Shown: in pieces, positions 21,405 to 33,333 of the stretch
Position numbering within the stretch: the stretch's first letter is position 1
Layout of the letters: every line of letters begins with the position of its first letter
NCBI GenBank assembly: GCA_038093975.1
Contig: JBBPTG010000012.1
Location: forward strand, 248,001 to 312,000
Source: Chalciporus piperatus
Taxonomy: Eukaryota > Basidiomycota > Agaricomycetes > Boletales > Boletaceae
Direction: 5' to 3'
Length of the DNA stretch: 64,000 nucleotides
Notes under the pieces: generated by a model
What the model saw: only the letters and a program-made list of their open reading frames with translations
Database searches by the model: none
What the model was told of the DNA's origin: nothing
Program-made: the position numbers and the translations under genes

Positions 21405-23136
21405 ATGGGCAATAACAATCTCGCATCAACAAGCCAATCCCAGTTACATCCAACTCAGCTCGCTCCACACCTTGTTCGCTCACTGAGCAAGGCACAACCG
21501 ACAACCCAGCAAACAACTTCGGTGGAGGGCCGGAACTTGAAACAGGCTGCCTCCGAGTCGTCGCCGACGCGCTGGATATCCGGGCAGAAGAATACGACAA
21601 TCGGGCATTTCGCACAACTTAAACAAAGTACTAAGAGCGAAGGGTTCCCGTCACCGAGAGAGCCTGGGGAAAGCGGTACTGAAGTTCCATCGCTGACCGT
21701 CCCTCCAGCCCCACCGCCCGCAGATTCCCTCACACGATGCGGAGATGCAACGAAGAACGATACCGTAGTGGCCCCAGACTCACCTTCTACTCCAATGTCT
21801 CCAAATACTATCGCAAGGAGACTACAAGATATGCTCTACAGTATCCCTTCGTTCACGTCTCCGTTTAGTTCAAATTCTCCTCTACCAAATCACGCCCCAC
21901 CTACCCCTCCAGAGACCGAAACTCAGCCCACTCCTGCTCCTGCACGCGACTCGAACTTCTTCGCTTTCTTGCCATCTCCAAGCCTCTCTAGCAGTCCCCT
22001 TGAACACAGCTGGGAATCGGTTCGGTCTGCCCTGGATCACATACGACCATCGTTTTCTAAAAGATCAGAGGCACCAACGAGCCCCGAACCTGGTCAGAAC
22101 GCCGTCTTGGATTGCATCGACGACAACAATTCTATCATGATGTATGGTCCGTTAGAGCCAGATGATTCTTCAGAGGTGGAGATTGCCCACTCAGAGATCG
22201 TATCCATCAATGGTGACGGAGAGGAAATCCGCACTCCCCAGTCTTCTTACATTCCACTACCCTCGGAGAACTTTGATGAAAACGAGTGGGCGGGTTACGG
22301 TAGTCCTGGGGGAATGTTCACCCCCCAGTTGCGGATTGTTCCACTTCCTCCGGTTTCCATCGATCAAATCCTGATGGGCGGCAATGGATGGGGAGAAACG
22401 GAAACTCAGTCGGGTTTTCCTCCCGAAGCTGCTGTCGGCTCTCCCGTGCAGTCTCCTCCAGCGCAGCTTTCTCCAGGGCTACCTTCTCCAGGGCTATCTT
22501 CTCCAGTACTTCCTTCCCCAGGGCTTGCTTCCCCAGAACTGCCTTCCTCGGGGCTACCTTCCCAAGGGCCAGCTTCTCCAGGCCAGCCTCCAACGGGTGT
22601 AAAGGAGTATCGTGTGTGGTTGCCGTCGCTCACGAAGATATCTGTGCAGACAATGTGGTGGGGATTTCGATTGTAAGTCATAGAGCATAGCTTTGTTGCG
22701 GTCGACTAGATCTCTTCTTCTAGATACCTCCCTCCACCAGTGCTAGATGTCCTCAATAATAGGCAACTCGAAGCAGCAAAGCGTGCCGCATTAATCACGA
22801 CCGCTCTCCAATGGCTCATGGACCATCTGCCAGTCTCGTTACTTCCACCACAAGTGCGCCCAGGTGTGATTATTCTTCGCCATCTGGTCCCTTATGTGGG
22901 TTATATGGGTGGGTTTGTCGCATGGACCTGGTCCGGGATCAGGAGCTTTGACAAAGGTGTGAATGTTTATTCACGAGGGTTAAGTTGCTAATTGAAATGG
23001 CGTAGGCTATGGTGTTGTTCTGACCGCAACATGGTTACTTCCAATTGCCTTGATACCCGGTACCTGGGAGGCAGACGAATTCCTCACATTGCATACGGAC
23101 CCCCAGCCATCCTCATCGTCCACCCCCACCTCATGA
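21405..23136 (+). CDS. Low-complexity protein with C-terminal hydrophobic region
   Basis: Not a family I recognise. The first exon encodes about 420 residues, very rich in Ser, Pro and Thr, with S/TP sites that suggest phosphorylation (for example PDSPSTPMSPNTIARRLQDM). It contains an eight-unit pentapeptide minisatellite near its end. After the intron at GFRL the protein changes character: YLPPPVLDVLNNRQLEAAKRAALITTALQWL, HLPVSLLPPQVRPG, LRHLVPYVGYMGGFVAWTWSGI and GYGVVLTATWLLPIALIPGTW, giving two or three hydrophobic segments, then a short tail ending in SSSSTPTS. A membrane-associated, possibly regulatory protein is inferred. Start chosen as the first ATG after the AlkB-like gene that keeps the frame (MGNNNLAST); upstream exons cannot be excluded. 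Confidence 0.65.
22467..22586 (+). repeat. 15-bp coding minisatellite, eight units
   Basis: Eight consecutive 15-bp units of the type CCTTCTCCAGGGCTA encode pentapeptides such as LSPGL, PSPGL, SSPVL, PSPGL, ASPEL, PSSGL, PSQGP and ASPGQ. Units differ by one to several substitutions but keep exact length, so the reading frame is preserved. The array sits at the end of the disordered part of its protein. Confidence 0.9.
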
Positions 23137-23264
23137 CTTGTACCAGCATAGCCGACATACACGGAAGTTCTACACATTGTACTGCCTAGATGTGGCTTGT
23201 GTTGTACTATGACTTACCTTACATGGCTCGTTCTACTGTATCAAATCTATGACGCACCTCCCCA

Positions 23265-23272
23265 TGACGTCA
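23265..23272 (+). promoter_or_regulatory. Perfect CRE/ATF palindrome TGACGTCA
   Basis: TGACGTCA lies 22 bp upstream of a TATA element and 80 bp upstream of the Bli-3-like start codon. It is the consensus of bZIP factors of the CREB/ATF group, which in fungi mediate stress and light responses. The site is seen directly; use by such a factor is inferred. Confidence 0.55.
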
Positions 23273-23294
23273 CAGAAGGAAGGGGTGTACACAG

Positions 23295-23301
23295 TATAAA
23301 A
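23295..23301 (+). promoter_or_regulatory. TATA box of Bli-3-like gene
   Basis: TATAAAA at 23295-23301, 51 bp upstream of the start codon. A TATA box this clear is unusual in this window and fits an inducible gene. Confidence 0.6.
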
Positions 23302-23351
23302 GTCGAACCCATCCTCGACATCTCCATCTTTCCGTCTTTCTTTCCTCCACA

Positions 23352-24180
23352 ATGGTTGTCGCTGCCGAAGAACGAGCTCGTCTTGATCCCTATTCCCGCC
23401 TCGCAGAAAGCAAGGACGTTTCACTGGTGCAAAAGATCGCAGGTCACCCCTATGCTCCATCGTTGGAGACGGGTCGCTCACCCTATCCCCAGATCTGCAT
23501 GCAGTAGTGAAAGCCGCCGGAACCGGGATGCTTGTCACCCGCGACCAGAATGGAAACCTCCATGGTCGTGCGATGACTCCCGCCAATAGTACGTTCAAGT
23601 TCTCCGTTGCATTTGCTCCCCAATTTACCACCTTTCTTGTAGAGTTTGACGATTCGCAGATCAATCTCATCTTCCTCGCGAACAACGCTTCTTGCAAATT
23701 CGAGGAAATCGAGAACGACTCTCATGTCAATGTCTCCTTCTTGGACCCCTCGTCGACCCAGTGGGCATCTTACTCTGGGAGAGCTCGGGTCACTCAGGAC
23801 AAAGAGCTCATTCACAAGCACTGGTCTGCTTTGTAAGTGGTGTATGACGATGATTTGCTCGTACCAACCGCCGTTGCCAGCATCACCGGGTACATCGGCA
23901 ATCTCGGGGATGGCGTGCATAAAGGTGACGAAGGGGACCCCCGCGTGGCAATCATAGAGATCATTCCCGACGAGGTCAAGTTCTGGATGACTAAACAGAC
24001 AGGCATTTCCCGTACAGTGCAAGTCGCCGTTAGCGCCGCCGCGGGCAAGGCCACTGCCCCCGGCGAGTTACGAACCATTCGGCAGGACGAGGTCAGTTTG
24101 CTTGTCGTGCTTAAGTCATGCTAATGATGCTCAATCGTATCCAGATTCAGCTGGCTCAGGCTCACGCCGCAAAAGTGTGA
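23352..24180 (+). CDS. Bli-3-like general stress protein (FMN-binding split barrel)
   Basis: A pyridoxamine-5'-phosphate-oxidase-like flavin-fold protein related to blue-light-induced Bli-3 of Neurospora and bacterial general stress protein 26. Exon 1 encodes MVVAAEERARLDPYSRLAES; a splice after LVQKIA gives DLHAVVKAAGTGMLVTRD, LHGRAMTPAN, INLIFLANNASCKFEEIEND, HVNVSFLDPSSTQWASYSGRARV and DKELIHKHWSAF. After a further intron come GDLGDGVHKGDE-like residues (NLGDGVHKGDEGDPR), IEIIPDEVKFWMT, VQVAVSAAAGKATAPGELR and the C-terminus QLAQAHAAKV. The domain is complete. It probably binds a flavin in the cytosol; the substrate is unknown. The CRE and TATA upstream suggest inducible expression. Confidence 0.9.
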
Positions 24181-24300
24181 TGGATGACCGAGTGTATGCA
24201 AGGTGTTTTGTAACTTTTGGCAATGACTTCTCTATGCCTGGTACCATCTCTTGGTATAATGATGGGTGAAACAATTCGAATGTCAGCGACGTGATGAATG

Positions 24301-26692
24301 TTACGTGTGCCCGTTTCCTCTCCGGTCTATTTGCGTTTTCGAAAGTCTATTAGACGACATCGCGTCTTCGTTCTGATGCATTGCTTCTGCATATCTGGCA
24401 AGCGAAGTCCAGTAAGCATGCATACCCTCGAATGGCGCACAATAATGAAACCTACAGTAACTTGTAACGAACAAGTTCTTCTTCCATTTCCTCGTTGCGA
24501 AGCCGAGCCATCACGAGTTGATTCTAGTTGTTCGGTGTGGACCGAAGCAAAAGGATGACGGAAACCACTTACCAACACTTCCACATGTTCAGCATTCAGT
24601 TGAGCGAGGCTCGTGTCAAGCTCTTTGCTAGATACGCCATTAAACCACGAGCAGATAGAGGAGTATAAAGACACCTACGCCCTCGCAGCAAGGGTCCGGT
24701 TGCTATTCCGGAGAGTGTCCATTTCAATAGCGTGTGCTTCGCGCGCTCTTACGAGATCAGCATACTCGTGAGCATAAGCATCCAGCATGAAAGGTGTGAT
24801 TTTCAAAGAAACGGCATCCTGTACGAACGCATCGACATTGTATTTGACTTGGCGATCATCTCCTTCCCCTGCTTCTTCCGAATGGTCTAGCTGCGTGTGA
24901 TTCGATAAGGTACGCCAGTTTACAAAGCACTCGCGAGACAAACAACTCACCTTGTATCGCTCGAATACCCTGGCTTTCAAAAACGATAAAATTTCATCGA
25001 ACTTGAGCATAAGTAAGGTATCCTCATTTTTCTGCAATAACACGATACTGAATGCAAAGATTGCCTCGATTCCGTTGGCGAGGCAATTGTCGTATATCCG
25101 GAACACAATCTCTAGCGGGAATCTGGAGTCTTCTTAGTATGAGATGAATATATGCGTGAATATCTACACACCTGTAACCGAACAGGGTAAGGAACCATTG
25201 CGAACAGAACATGCTCGATTTGATGCCTTGTCGTAGGAAATGCACGTGCAATACCGGTAAGAGTTCCTCGATCAGTCTGTCAAACTGTATGGGTTCAGAA
25301 CGATTGTGAACCAAACATATTCAGAATGTACCTGAAACTGAGAAAGTTCAGCTAAGTGCGCGGAGGAAACTGACAGGACTTGCCAGCCTTTGTTGAAGCT
25401 TCGGCATTTCAGGAAGGAAATGGCCCCGGAGATCATATGTATGCATCAGGCGAACCAAGAGGCAAAACGCCACTTCATCTGGCATCTGTTCGTTGTAAAT
25501 GAAGATTGTCCACTTGAGCTACGGAAAGAGACTCGCATTCAACAGCAATACCGCTGCAACGAAAGGAAGTCCTTGACAGTAACCGACTTGGGGATCGTAA
25601 CTAGAGGGGAACTTGTAGGTGGAGATAGACGCCGTCAAGGAAACGGAAACCCACAGCGAGTACGCCTTCAGAACGTTGAATAGGTTTTCCTGGCCAATAC
25701 CCTGACCGTCAGTGAAGAACTCGTGATGAGGAAAGGTCCTGCCCGTCACTATGCGTCAGAGCGGTGGGCATATATGCGGGGTAGATCAGGTCTGACCTCC
25801 CGAGGTCTCTGGTAATTGCTTTCTCATGAGGGCTAGTCTCTTTCAGGAGCCCCAGATAGGTGATTTCAAGTTCCGTGTCCTTCGAAGCTGCCCTGCCATA
25901 AACTATATGTTAACAAAGGAACAGGAGAATACAACGTATCATGTACATTAGCTGCCACATCATTCCACGCAGCGTGTCGGGTATCCCTCTCTCGATTGCT
26001 CTGGCAAGCTTTTCGGGGTTGGCAGCGGCGAATCCCTGGTAATCTGGAAGATAATATCAGTATTCGATTCGGGATGGGACTGGATGCACGGACCCGAGAT
26101 TACAGCCCCCCAGAAGTCTTGATGATAATATGCTCAGTTAGCGCATGACGCATAGAGAAATCCGATGCTCACCCCAATCTATGGCGTTTTCCTGACTGTG
26201 GGCAGCTTTCTCGCGTCGTTCGTTATGGAGACGAAGGAATTCTTCATGCAGTTTCTGCTGCCCACCAACAGCAGCGCGAAGGGTATCCAGATCACTTTCA
26301 TCGTGTGCTTTTTGAGAGCCGGGTCGTGCAAGGATGTTGCTACCAGGCAGTTCGCCTGTAAAGATGCTTGACACTGATTTCTTGTGGGCAAAACGTCGGA
26401 TGGAGGTGATTGCCCTTGAAGGAGCTGATGATATTGTTGTCCGTCGCTCCAGCTTGGTGATGACATCGTTTATCTCTGATGTTACACTTGCGCGCTCGGA
26501 GAGTGGGACGGTCGAGAAACGCGAATCGTCGTCGAGGGTGACATCGTTGTATTCCGAGTCTGCAGCCGAGTCGTTTGAAGACAATGGTGTCAGGGGAGGA
26601 ACTTTCGGGGAGAGGAGCGAGTCTAGCGGGGAAGCAGAGTTGACACCAGTCGTTGTCGCAGACAATGTAGACTTGTCTACATTTTGAGACAT
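24301..26692 (-). CDS. TBC-domain Rab GTPase-activating protein (Gyp5/EVI5-like)
   Basis: Accelerates GTP hydrolysis on a Rab GTPase in vesicle traffic. The N-terminal 150 residues ([20 protein letters not shown]...) are acidic and Ser rich. IDWG / [14 protein letters not shown] residues lead into the TBC domain. [23 protein letters not shown] carries the Arg finger motif (IPDTLRG). [19 protein letters not shown] carries the Gln finger (YCQG). [23 protein letters not shown] and [22 protein letters not shown] complete the fold. A C-terminal coiled coil ([18 protein letters not shown] / [23 protein letters not shown]) continues into [14 protein letters not shown] and ends GNGHT. The TBC-plus-coiled-coil layout resembles Gyp5/EVI5. 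At least eight short introns are present. Confidence 0.88.
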
Positions 26693-26894
26693 ATTGCTAC
26701 AAATAATACAACCGGAAGATGGACATGCAGGCAGGTTAGTGCGCGGTAAGTGTCAGAGGATGTCCAAGTCGTCGCTGTACGTTGACGCTCGAGACTGACT
26801 GCACGTGGAAACGACCAAGGAGGATAAAGCGATGTACTCCGAATGAGTGCAGCTCAGCCTTACAGGACAGCTATTGCTTATCGTTCCATGATCA

Positions 26895-28564
26895 ATGGCG
26901 ACTCCTCGCTATCTGAAAGTGACCAGCAAGCATGTCCTTCTGCCTTCTGGAAATCCGCAGCCGGCAACTATCACGGTGGATCGGACCTCAGGAAAGATTG
27001 TGTCCATCGACCTCCAGTATGTGGGCGAGGAGACAGCGAAATATGTCCATCCAGACACTCTGTTCCTCGACGTCGGCCAGAAACACGTACTTCCTGGACT
27101 CGTAGAGTGAGCGGCTCGACCTGGTGTCTACAGTCCCTCCCCGTGGTGGAATTAATCTAACCTTCAAGTTCAGTGCCCACGTCCACTTGAATGAGCCTGG
27201 CCGGACAGTTTGGGAGGGCTTTTGGACAGGCACAAGGGCTGCGGTCTCGGGGGGTATCACAACGGTGGTTGACATGCCCTTGAACTCCATTCCACCCACA
27301 ACCACGGTTGAGAACCTCGAGGTCAAGCGAACGTCCGCTCAAGGTCAATGTTGGGCCGACGTTGCCTTCTGGGGTGGGGTCATTCCAGGAAACCATGTGC
27401 GTTACTCAGTATCCCAACTTGAATCGCGTCTTAGAGATGGGGAAGTAGAGACACCTTAAGCCACTCATTACTCAGGGAGTGAAAGGTTTCAAATGCTTCT
27501 TGATAGAAAGTGGAGTCGAGGTACGCGTTGTCTTTGGAGAGCCGCAATCCCTACCCACTTGTTTGCAGGAATTCCCTTGTGTCACCGAAAATGACCTTCG
27601 AGATCACATGCAGGAACTTGAGGTTCGAGGATTACATCTCCATTACTACGTCGTGATCTAATCAGTTTACACAGCCTGAACCGACCGTCCTGCTATTTCA
27701 TGCAGAGTTGGAGAATGCTTCTAACGCCCCCCATCTGCACACATCTGCCAATCCAACTTTATATCAAACCTTCCTGAATTCACGACCGGAAGCGCTAGAA
27801 ATCGACGCCATCACTCTGATCACGCGTCTTCAGGAGCAATACCCCTCTCTCCGTTGTCACATTGTGCATCTTTCAGCGTCCTCTGCCCTTGAAGCCATTC
27901 GGGCTGCAAAGAAAAAAGGCTTGAGACTGACGGTAGAGACGTGCTTCCACTACTTGTGCCTCTCCGCTGATAACATCCCAAACGGACACCCCGAGTTCAA
28001 GTGTTGTCCCCCGATCCGCGACGAGTTGAACCGTGACCATCTCTGGAAAGCCTTGCTAGACGGCGACATCGATTGTGTGGTATCGGACCACAGCCCCTGT
28101 GTTGGAGAGTTGAAGAAACTTGATGAAGGAGATATAATGGCATCATGGGGAGGCATCAACGGCCTAGGTCTTGGTCTAAGTTTGCTATGGACGGAAGGTA
28201 GCAAGCCTGAGAGAGGAGCTACGCTCGGTCAGATTATCCAGTGGATGAGTCAACGAACAGCAGAACACGCGGGACTCTCTGCAACCAAGGGTTCGCTGGT
28301 TATTGGTCTTGACGGAGACCTGGTGATCTGGGATGCCGAAGCCAAATTCAAGGTGGAGTTTGTCTCGACACCACCCGTCTCCTCATTTAATTCACAAATA
28401 CGTAGGTGTCAAAAGAGCATTTTCATTTCAAGAACAAACTCTCCGCGTATGAAGGATTGATGCTGAAAGGTGTCGTACAGCAAACGTTTTTGCGCGGCAA
28501 CCTGGTGTACGATAAGAGTCAGAATGGCTTTGATGGCCTAGCTCCCATCGGCAAACTCCTCTGA
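26895..28564 (+). CDS. Allantoinase
   Basis: A zinc amidohydrolase that opens the hydantoin ring of allantoin to give allantoate, in purine nitrogen recovery. [19 protein letters not shown] opens the first exon. The catalytic barrel begins HVLPGLVE / [19 protein letters not shown] (HxH metal ligands). [10 protein letters not shown] carries the Lys expected to be carbamylated. FHAELEN and [14 protein letters not shown] give further His ligands, and CVVSDHSPC supplies the catalytic Asp. [16 protein letters not shown] and the C-terminal LRGNLVYD match dihydroorotase/allantoinase C-termini. All ligand residues are present. Five or six introns. The adjacent co-oriented class III aminotransferase may share a nitrogen-catabolic role, but this is inference. 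Confidence 0.9.
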
Positions 28565-28826
28565 AGAATGTACTACCACTGTATTAGTACTACTACTAGT
28601 AAGTTGAAGTCGACGTCCATTGGGTGAAGTGGGGGTGTCGGATCATGTGGATCTAGAGCCTGTCAGGCGTGTCAGTGTCAGGTATTACTTTTAGGTTGTA
28701 TCCAGTTTACAACCTCGTTCGCGGCGGCCTCATTGCTCAGCGTTCAACGTTGCCAAGGGTCAAGTCACCCTGTCAGAACGTTTGAACCATAAATTTGGTG
28801 ACTCATAAACCGCACACATTCGCAAC

Positions 28827-30724
28827 ATGATGCTCGCTCGACGAACTTTCGCCTCCAGTAAATATCTGAAACCTCGGACAGTAGCTTTCCCAATGATGTC
28901 TGCGTATGTCTGAGCATCTACAAGTCTTTCTTTTTCTATCTGGTGTCTCATCATCTTTGCTCTCAGAATCCGAGGACCCTACTCATCTCAGACCGCGAAA
29001 CATGATGCGCGAGGCATGGCGACCTCTGCAGACAGTCTCGTCGCATTCGGTCAACGCCATGTCACCGCTGGCCTCGGCCGATTAAATGAGGCAGTCATGA
29101 CCAAAGGGGAGGGCTCGTATCTCAGTTTTGAGGATGGCCGACGCGTTCTTGATTTTAGCAGCGGTATCGGTGTAACCAACCTTGGTCAGTACCGTGGTCT
29201 CTGTTGCTCTCTTTCGGAGCTTAACCTGACATCGTCAACTGATGTAGGTCATTGTCACCCAAAGGTCAGCAAAGCAGCTGCTGATCAATGCATGAACCTT
29301 GTTCACGGCCAAGTGAGCCTATCGTGTCCACCACATTGCACCGTTTCCTGACCTTTTTTTAGTGCAGCATTGCATTCCACCACCCATACCTGAACCTCAT
29401 CCAGAGGCTCCTTCCGATCATGCCTGATCCCTCATTGGATTCTTTCTACTTCTGGAACTCGGGCTCGGAGGCCATTGAAGCTTCCCTGAAGATGGCGCGC
29501 GCAGTTACAGGACGTCAAAATATCATTGCTATGCAAGGTATGTACATGTCCTTCTAGGATGCCTGAACATCACCTAATCTGTGTTACTATAGGTGGATAC
29601 CATGGACGTACGTACGGCGCGATGGCTGTTACAAAAAGCAAGACCGTGTATAGTGAAGGCTTTGCCCCATTGATGGTGCGTCGTCTTGCCGTACTATGAC
29701 CTCGAACTCAATCACGCTACAGCCCGGTGTTTTCACTTCTCCATTTCCATACTGGCACCAAGCGGGACTTTCTCCCAACACGAGCGAAGAGGAGCTAGTC
29801 AGACTGTCTCTTTATCAACTTGAGCTGGTCTTGAAGCAACAGTCTGCACCCAAAGATACCGCTGCGATCTTGCTTGAGCCTGTGTTGGGAGAAGGGGGCT
29901 ATGTTCCTGCTCCGCCTGCCTTCTTGCAAGGTCTTCGAAAGATTTGTGATGAACACGGTATCCTCCTGATAATCGACGAGGTGCAGAGTGGCTTTGGGCG
30001 GACGGGCAAGATGTTCAACATCGAATACAGCGGTGTTCGTCCCGACATCATGACAATGGCCAAGGTAAGCTTGTACGTGACATAAAGCCTCTCGTTGTTA
30101 ATTTACTGGATTAAGGGTTTGGCGAACGGTTTCCCACTGAGTGCTGTGGTCAGTCGTAAAGAACTGACCGACAAGTTGAAGCCCGGTTCGATGGTGACAA
30201 CATTTCTCGTTCGCGCGATTCAAGACTCAATGTTTTACAGGGAGGCACGTATGCCGGTAACCCAGTGGCTTGTGCAGCTGGTGTAGCCGTTGCCGACGTC
30301 TTTGAGGAAGAGAATATCTTGGACAACGTTCGCGCACGGTATGTATCAACCTGGTGTGCCCGTTCTTCGCTCACTTGCCCTCCCTTTCAGATCGCAAGAG
30401 CTGTTTGCATCGCTGAACAGCCTTCGCAGCGACCCCGAGGTCAACTCGGCGATCATTGATGTTCGCGGGACTGGGTTGATGGTTGCGGTTGAGTTCGCAT
30501 CCCCATCATCTCCCTCGGGAGATCCTGTCAAGAGTCCTTCTGCACCCAAGGGTCTTGCATCTCGCGTGGCTAAAAGATGTATGGAGAAGGGCATGATCAT
30601 TCTCACGACGTCGATATATGAGGTCATCAGGTTTATCCCACCTTTGAATATCTCCGAGGCGGATCTCAAGAAGGGTTGTGAGATCTTTGCTGCTGCTGTC
30701 AAAGAGGTCGTCCGTGAGGGATGA
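28827..30724 (+). CDS. Class III PLP-dependent aminotransferase (GABA/AGT2-like)
   Basis: A pyridoxal-phosphate enzyme that moves an amino group from an omega-amino acid to a keto acid. The N-terminus ([16 protein letters not shown]) is Arg/Ser rich and may target mitochondria. Exons then give [33 protein letters not shown] / [68 protein letters not shown] (cofactor Asp), DIMTMAK / [11 protein letters not shown] (Schiff-base Lys), [20 protein letters not shown] and [16 protein letters not shown]. The order is complete. GABA transaminase of the bacterial GabT type is the best guess; alanine-glyoxylate or ornithine-type activity cannot be excluded. About nine introns. Confidence 0.88.
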
Positions 30725-31055
30725 AGGCACTCGACCGACTTCACAAAGGCTCTTTGTACCAGTACTACTACATAGTATCTCCATGTAACTTTCGAGTGCC
30801 GTATCTAAAAGTGATCGTGCTCAACTCTTTTGAGTCTTTAGTTTCAAGTTTGGGTACTCGGGATTTGCCGAGCTGCTGCTGTATACGGAATAGGTCAATT
30901 GGTGTGACATCGTGTTTGCTGACGGTGACACGGCACGCTACAAACTCGAGGTGGTGGACACATAGTAATACTTGTGTCCAAGTCTGGCACAGCGTCTGGA
31001 TCGTCCCTCGCTATCGAGGTTGACGGTCTCGCTAATTTGCTAGGAAACACCCACT
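30725..31055. other. Intergenic between aminotransferase and RING ligase genes
   Basis: About 330 bp. Only short frames without features are found. It holds the 3' UTR of the aminotransferase and the promoter of the RING gene. Confidence 0.5.
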
Positions 31056-33051
31056 ATGACTTTCGAAAACTTGTTCGCCCCTGTTCTGATCATAGCGCTT
31101 CATGTGCTTGCTGTGTGCGGGTTCATACCTGCTCAGCCTTCGAATGCCACGATTCAAGAATTCGACGGGGCGACTACATCCAGACTTAGCTTACAGTGGT
31201 ACAGAAACGGGTAAGCGTCAACTAGGCGTCGCTGGTCGACTTACCGACATACTTATTCTCGATGGACCAATAGGTCTGACTGGTTATCCCTTTCGCACCG
31301 GTTGGTTCCTGCAGACACAAATGGGATGAGCCAAGTGCGTGTTAACATTTTCATCTGCATTCTTGTCTGACACGTTGTTGCAGGGCATCCTTGTTCATTT
31401 CTCGGAGGATTATACTGTTAACGAACCCAGTGCGTTGCGTGCGCTTATTCGGATCGCTTCAATTGACCATATTGTTGTAGCGACGACACCATGGATTGCA
31501 TTCGTGTCTTGTGACGCCAACTCTACGAATTCATCGCAAGAGGTCGACATATTCACAATGGCAAAAGATCTAGGGGCACAAGCAGCTGTAAGCATAAGCC
31601 GATTTCTTAGGGATTCCCTTCACGGCCGTTCCAAACTAGGTGCTATACTCCATTTACGCGGAAACTTGTGTACTTGACGCTGAATATCTGGAGCTTGCAA
31701 AGACCAAGCAGGGTTTCGACGTCTTTGCTACACTGGCCACACAAGCCTCTCGGTTTGTTCTACCCATTTGGTCGATTTATTTGACCACCCATGTCTTTGT
31801 AGGCGCATTGAACACGATTTTGGTCAACTTGAATCCCTCAACCCGACATATTACAAAAAATTTAATGCTACGATGTTGAATGATGCTGAGATCAACTTAT
31901 CGACAACAAACCAACTAGCTTTCCCCGGATTTCTTTTAGCGACTATACGCGCTTTTAATGATACCGGCTCTGCTCTGACTATCAGGACATTGCAGGCCGA
32001 TACCAATGTAACAGCCACGCCACAGCCTACTGGAGGTTCTCAGACGGGGATCGCTATGTGAGCACTCGCTCAAATATCTAACGTTTTCTAACATGATCCA
32101 GGATTGTTCTCTACGCCATCACTGGCTTTGTATCTGCGTTGTTTTGTTGTGTTATTATCTCAGGGGTAAGTGAAGCGGCAGCCGACTCGGAGAGGGCCAG
32201 TACATGTTCTGACGGATGTACAAGGCTATTAAAGCGATCAGACATCCAGAGAGATATGGTCCTCGCGCAGATCCCGCACAGAGCCGAGCGAGAGGCCTTG
32301 GGCGGGCAATTCTGGATACATTCCCGGTCGTCAAATTCAGGCCAACCAGCAGTGATCGAGAGTCTAGCCTTGGCAACCACAAAGATGTGGAATCATCGCC
32401 TGCAACAATCACGCCTAGTGGACCTGCGGCTCGACCGAGCTCTCTGGAGTTGCGTGAAATGGACAGGACTGCAGAGGTACACGCCGAGCAAGGGCACGAA
32501 TCTCAAGGGGGCGAGGCTGGTGTTGTAGCTGGTTCGGGGCGGGGGGAAGGTACGCAGGCTTCTGCGGGCGCGGATCAAGATCATCCGTCACCCTCTACAA
32601 CTGCGGATGGAGGTGTATCGGTTCCAGCTGCGTCTGTGCGCGAACAAGATACGCGGATGCCGGAGAGCATTGGGCGGGAAACCTGTCCGATATGTATCAT
32701 CGACTTCGAAGAAGGAGATGACCTCCGTGTGTTACCGTGCGAAGGAAAGCACCGATTCCATCAGGCCTGCGTGGACCCATGGCTACTTGAGTTGTCGGGA
32801 TCTTGTCCGATTTGTCGAGAAGGTGCGTCAGATTGAAAGTTGAGAAGCGGAATATTGATGAGATCCGTCTCTCAGATTTCCATGCGCTGGAGGCGATCAT
32901 ATCCGGAGAGCCGGAAGGAGTGGCCAATCATGAAGGCCGGGCATCCTCATCCGCAATGCAAGGTCGGCTCTCCCGTTATCTGCACTTTGCACGAGTGCGA
33001 CAGCAGAGACGTGGAAGCAGACATGGACCTACATCTGACGCTTCGCTGTAA
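31056..33051 (+). CDS. Secretory-pathway transmembrane RING-H2 E3 ubiquitin ligase
   Basis: The N-terminus MTFENLFAPVLIIALHVLAV is a signal peptide or anchor. A lumenal part of about 230 residues follows (GILVHFSEDYTV, LIRIASIDHIVVATTPWIAFV, AVLYSIYAETC), with several NxS/T sites and an overall pattern resembling a protease-associated domain. One transmembrane helix reads IVLYAITGFVSALFCCVIISG. A Ser/Gly-rich cytosolic linker leads to the RING-H2: CPICIIDF, CEGKHRFHQACVDPWL, CPICRE, a complete C3H2C3 zinc ligand set. The last exon (DFHALEAIISG...) adds a basic tail RLSRYLHFARVRQQRRG and stops at 33051. The layout resembles PA-TM-RING ligases of endosome/Golgi/vacuole membranes. Eight exons; junctions keep frame. 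Confidence 0.85.
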
Positions 33052-33284
33052 TTTTTGCCCTATGTATCCGTAGTTCCGTAGTGCCTTGGTTCTGGTGACT
33101 CGCGTCCAGTATTCCGAATTATTCGTGCAGTGATTGGTTACTCTGTCGATTGCAAACTCCAAGTGCGAGATCAACGGGGGCATTCAAGTTTTGCCGAGTT
33201 TGGAATTGGACAGCTCCACTTTATTCATTCTCACTTGCCTAATTCGGTGAGTGTCTTGAATGTCTGAACCAAAACGCATCATTG

Positions 33285-33305
33285 GGCGCGTCATCGGCGC
33301 GTCAT
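33285..33305 (+). promoter_or_regulatory. Tandem GGCGCGTCAT repeat
   Basis: GGCGCGTCAT at 33285-33294 and 33296-33305, an 11-bp periodicity, 29 bp upstream of a TATA box. The half site CGTCA is compatible with bZIP binding; the STRE-like CCCCT lies between the repeat and TATA. Function is inferred. Confidence 0.5.
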
Positions 33306-33333
33306 AGAGTCGATGGCATCCCCCTTCGAACTG

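Noticed and set aside
22318..22593. Minus-strand frame over the minisatellite
   Set aside because: Produced by the repeat having no stops in several frames; the plus frame joins exons with consistent splicing.
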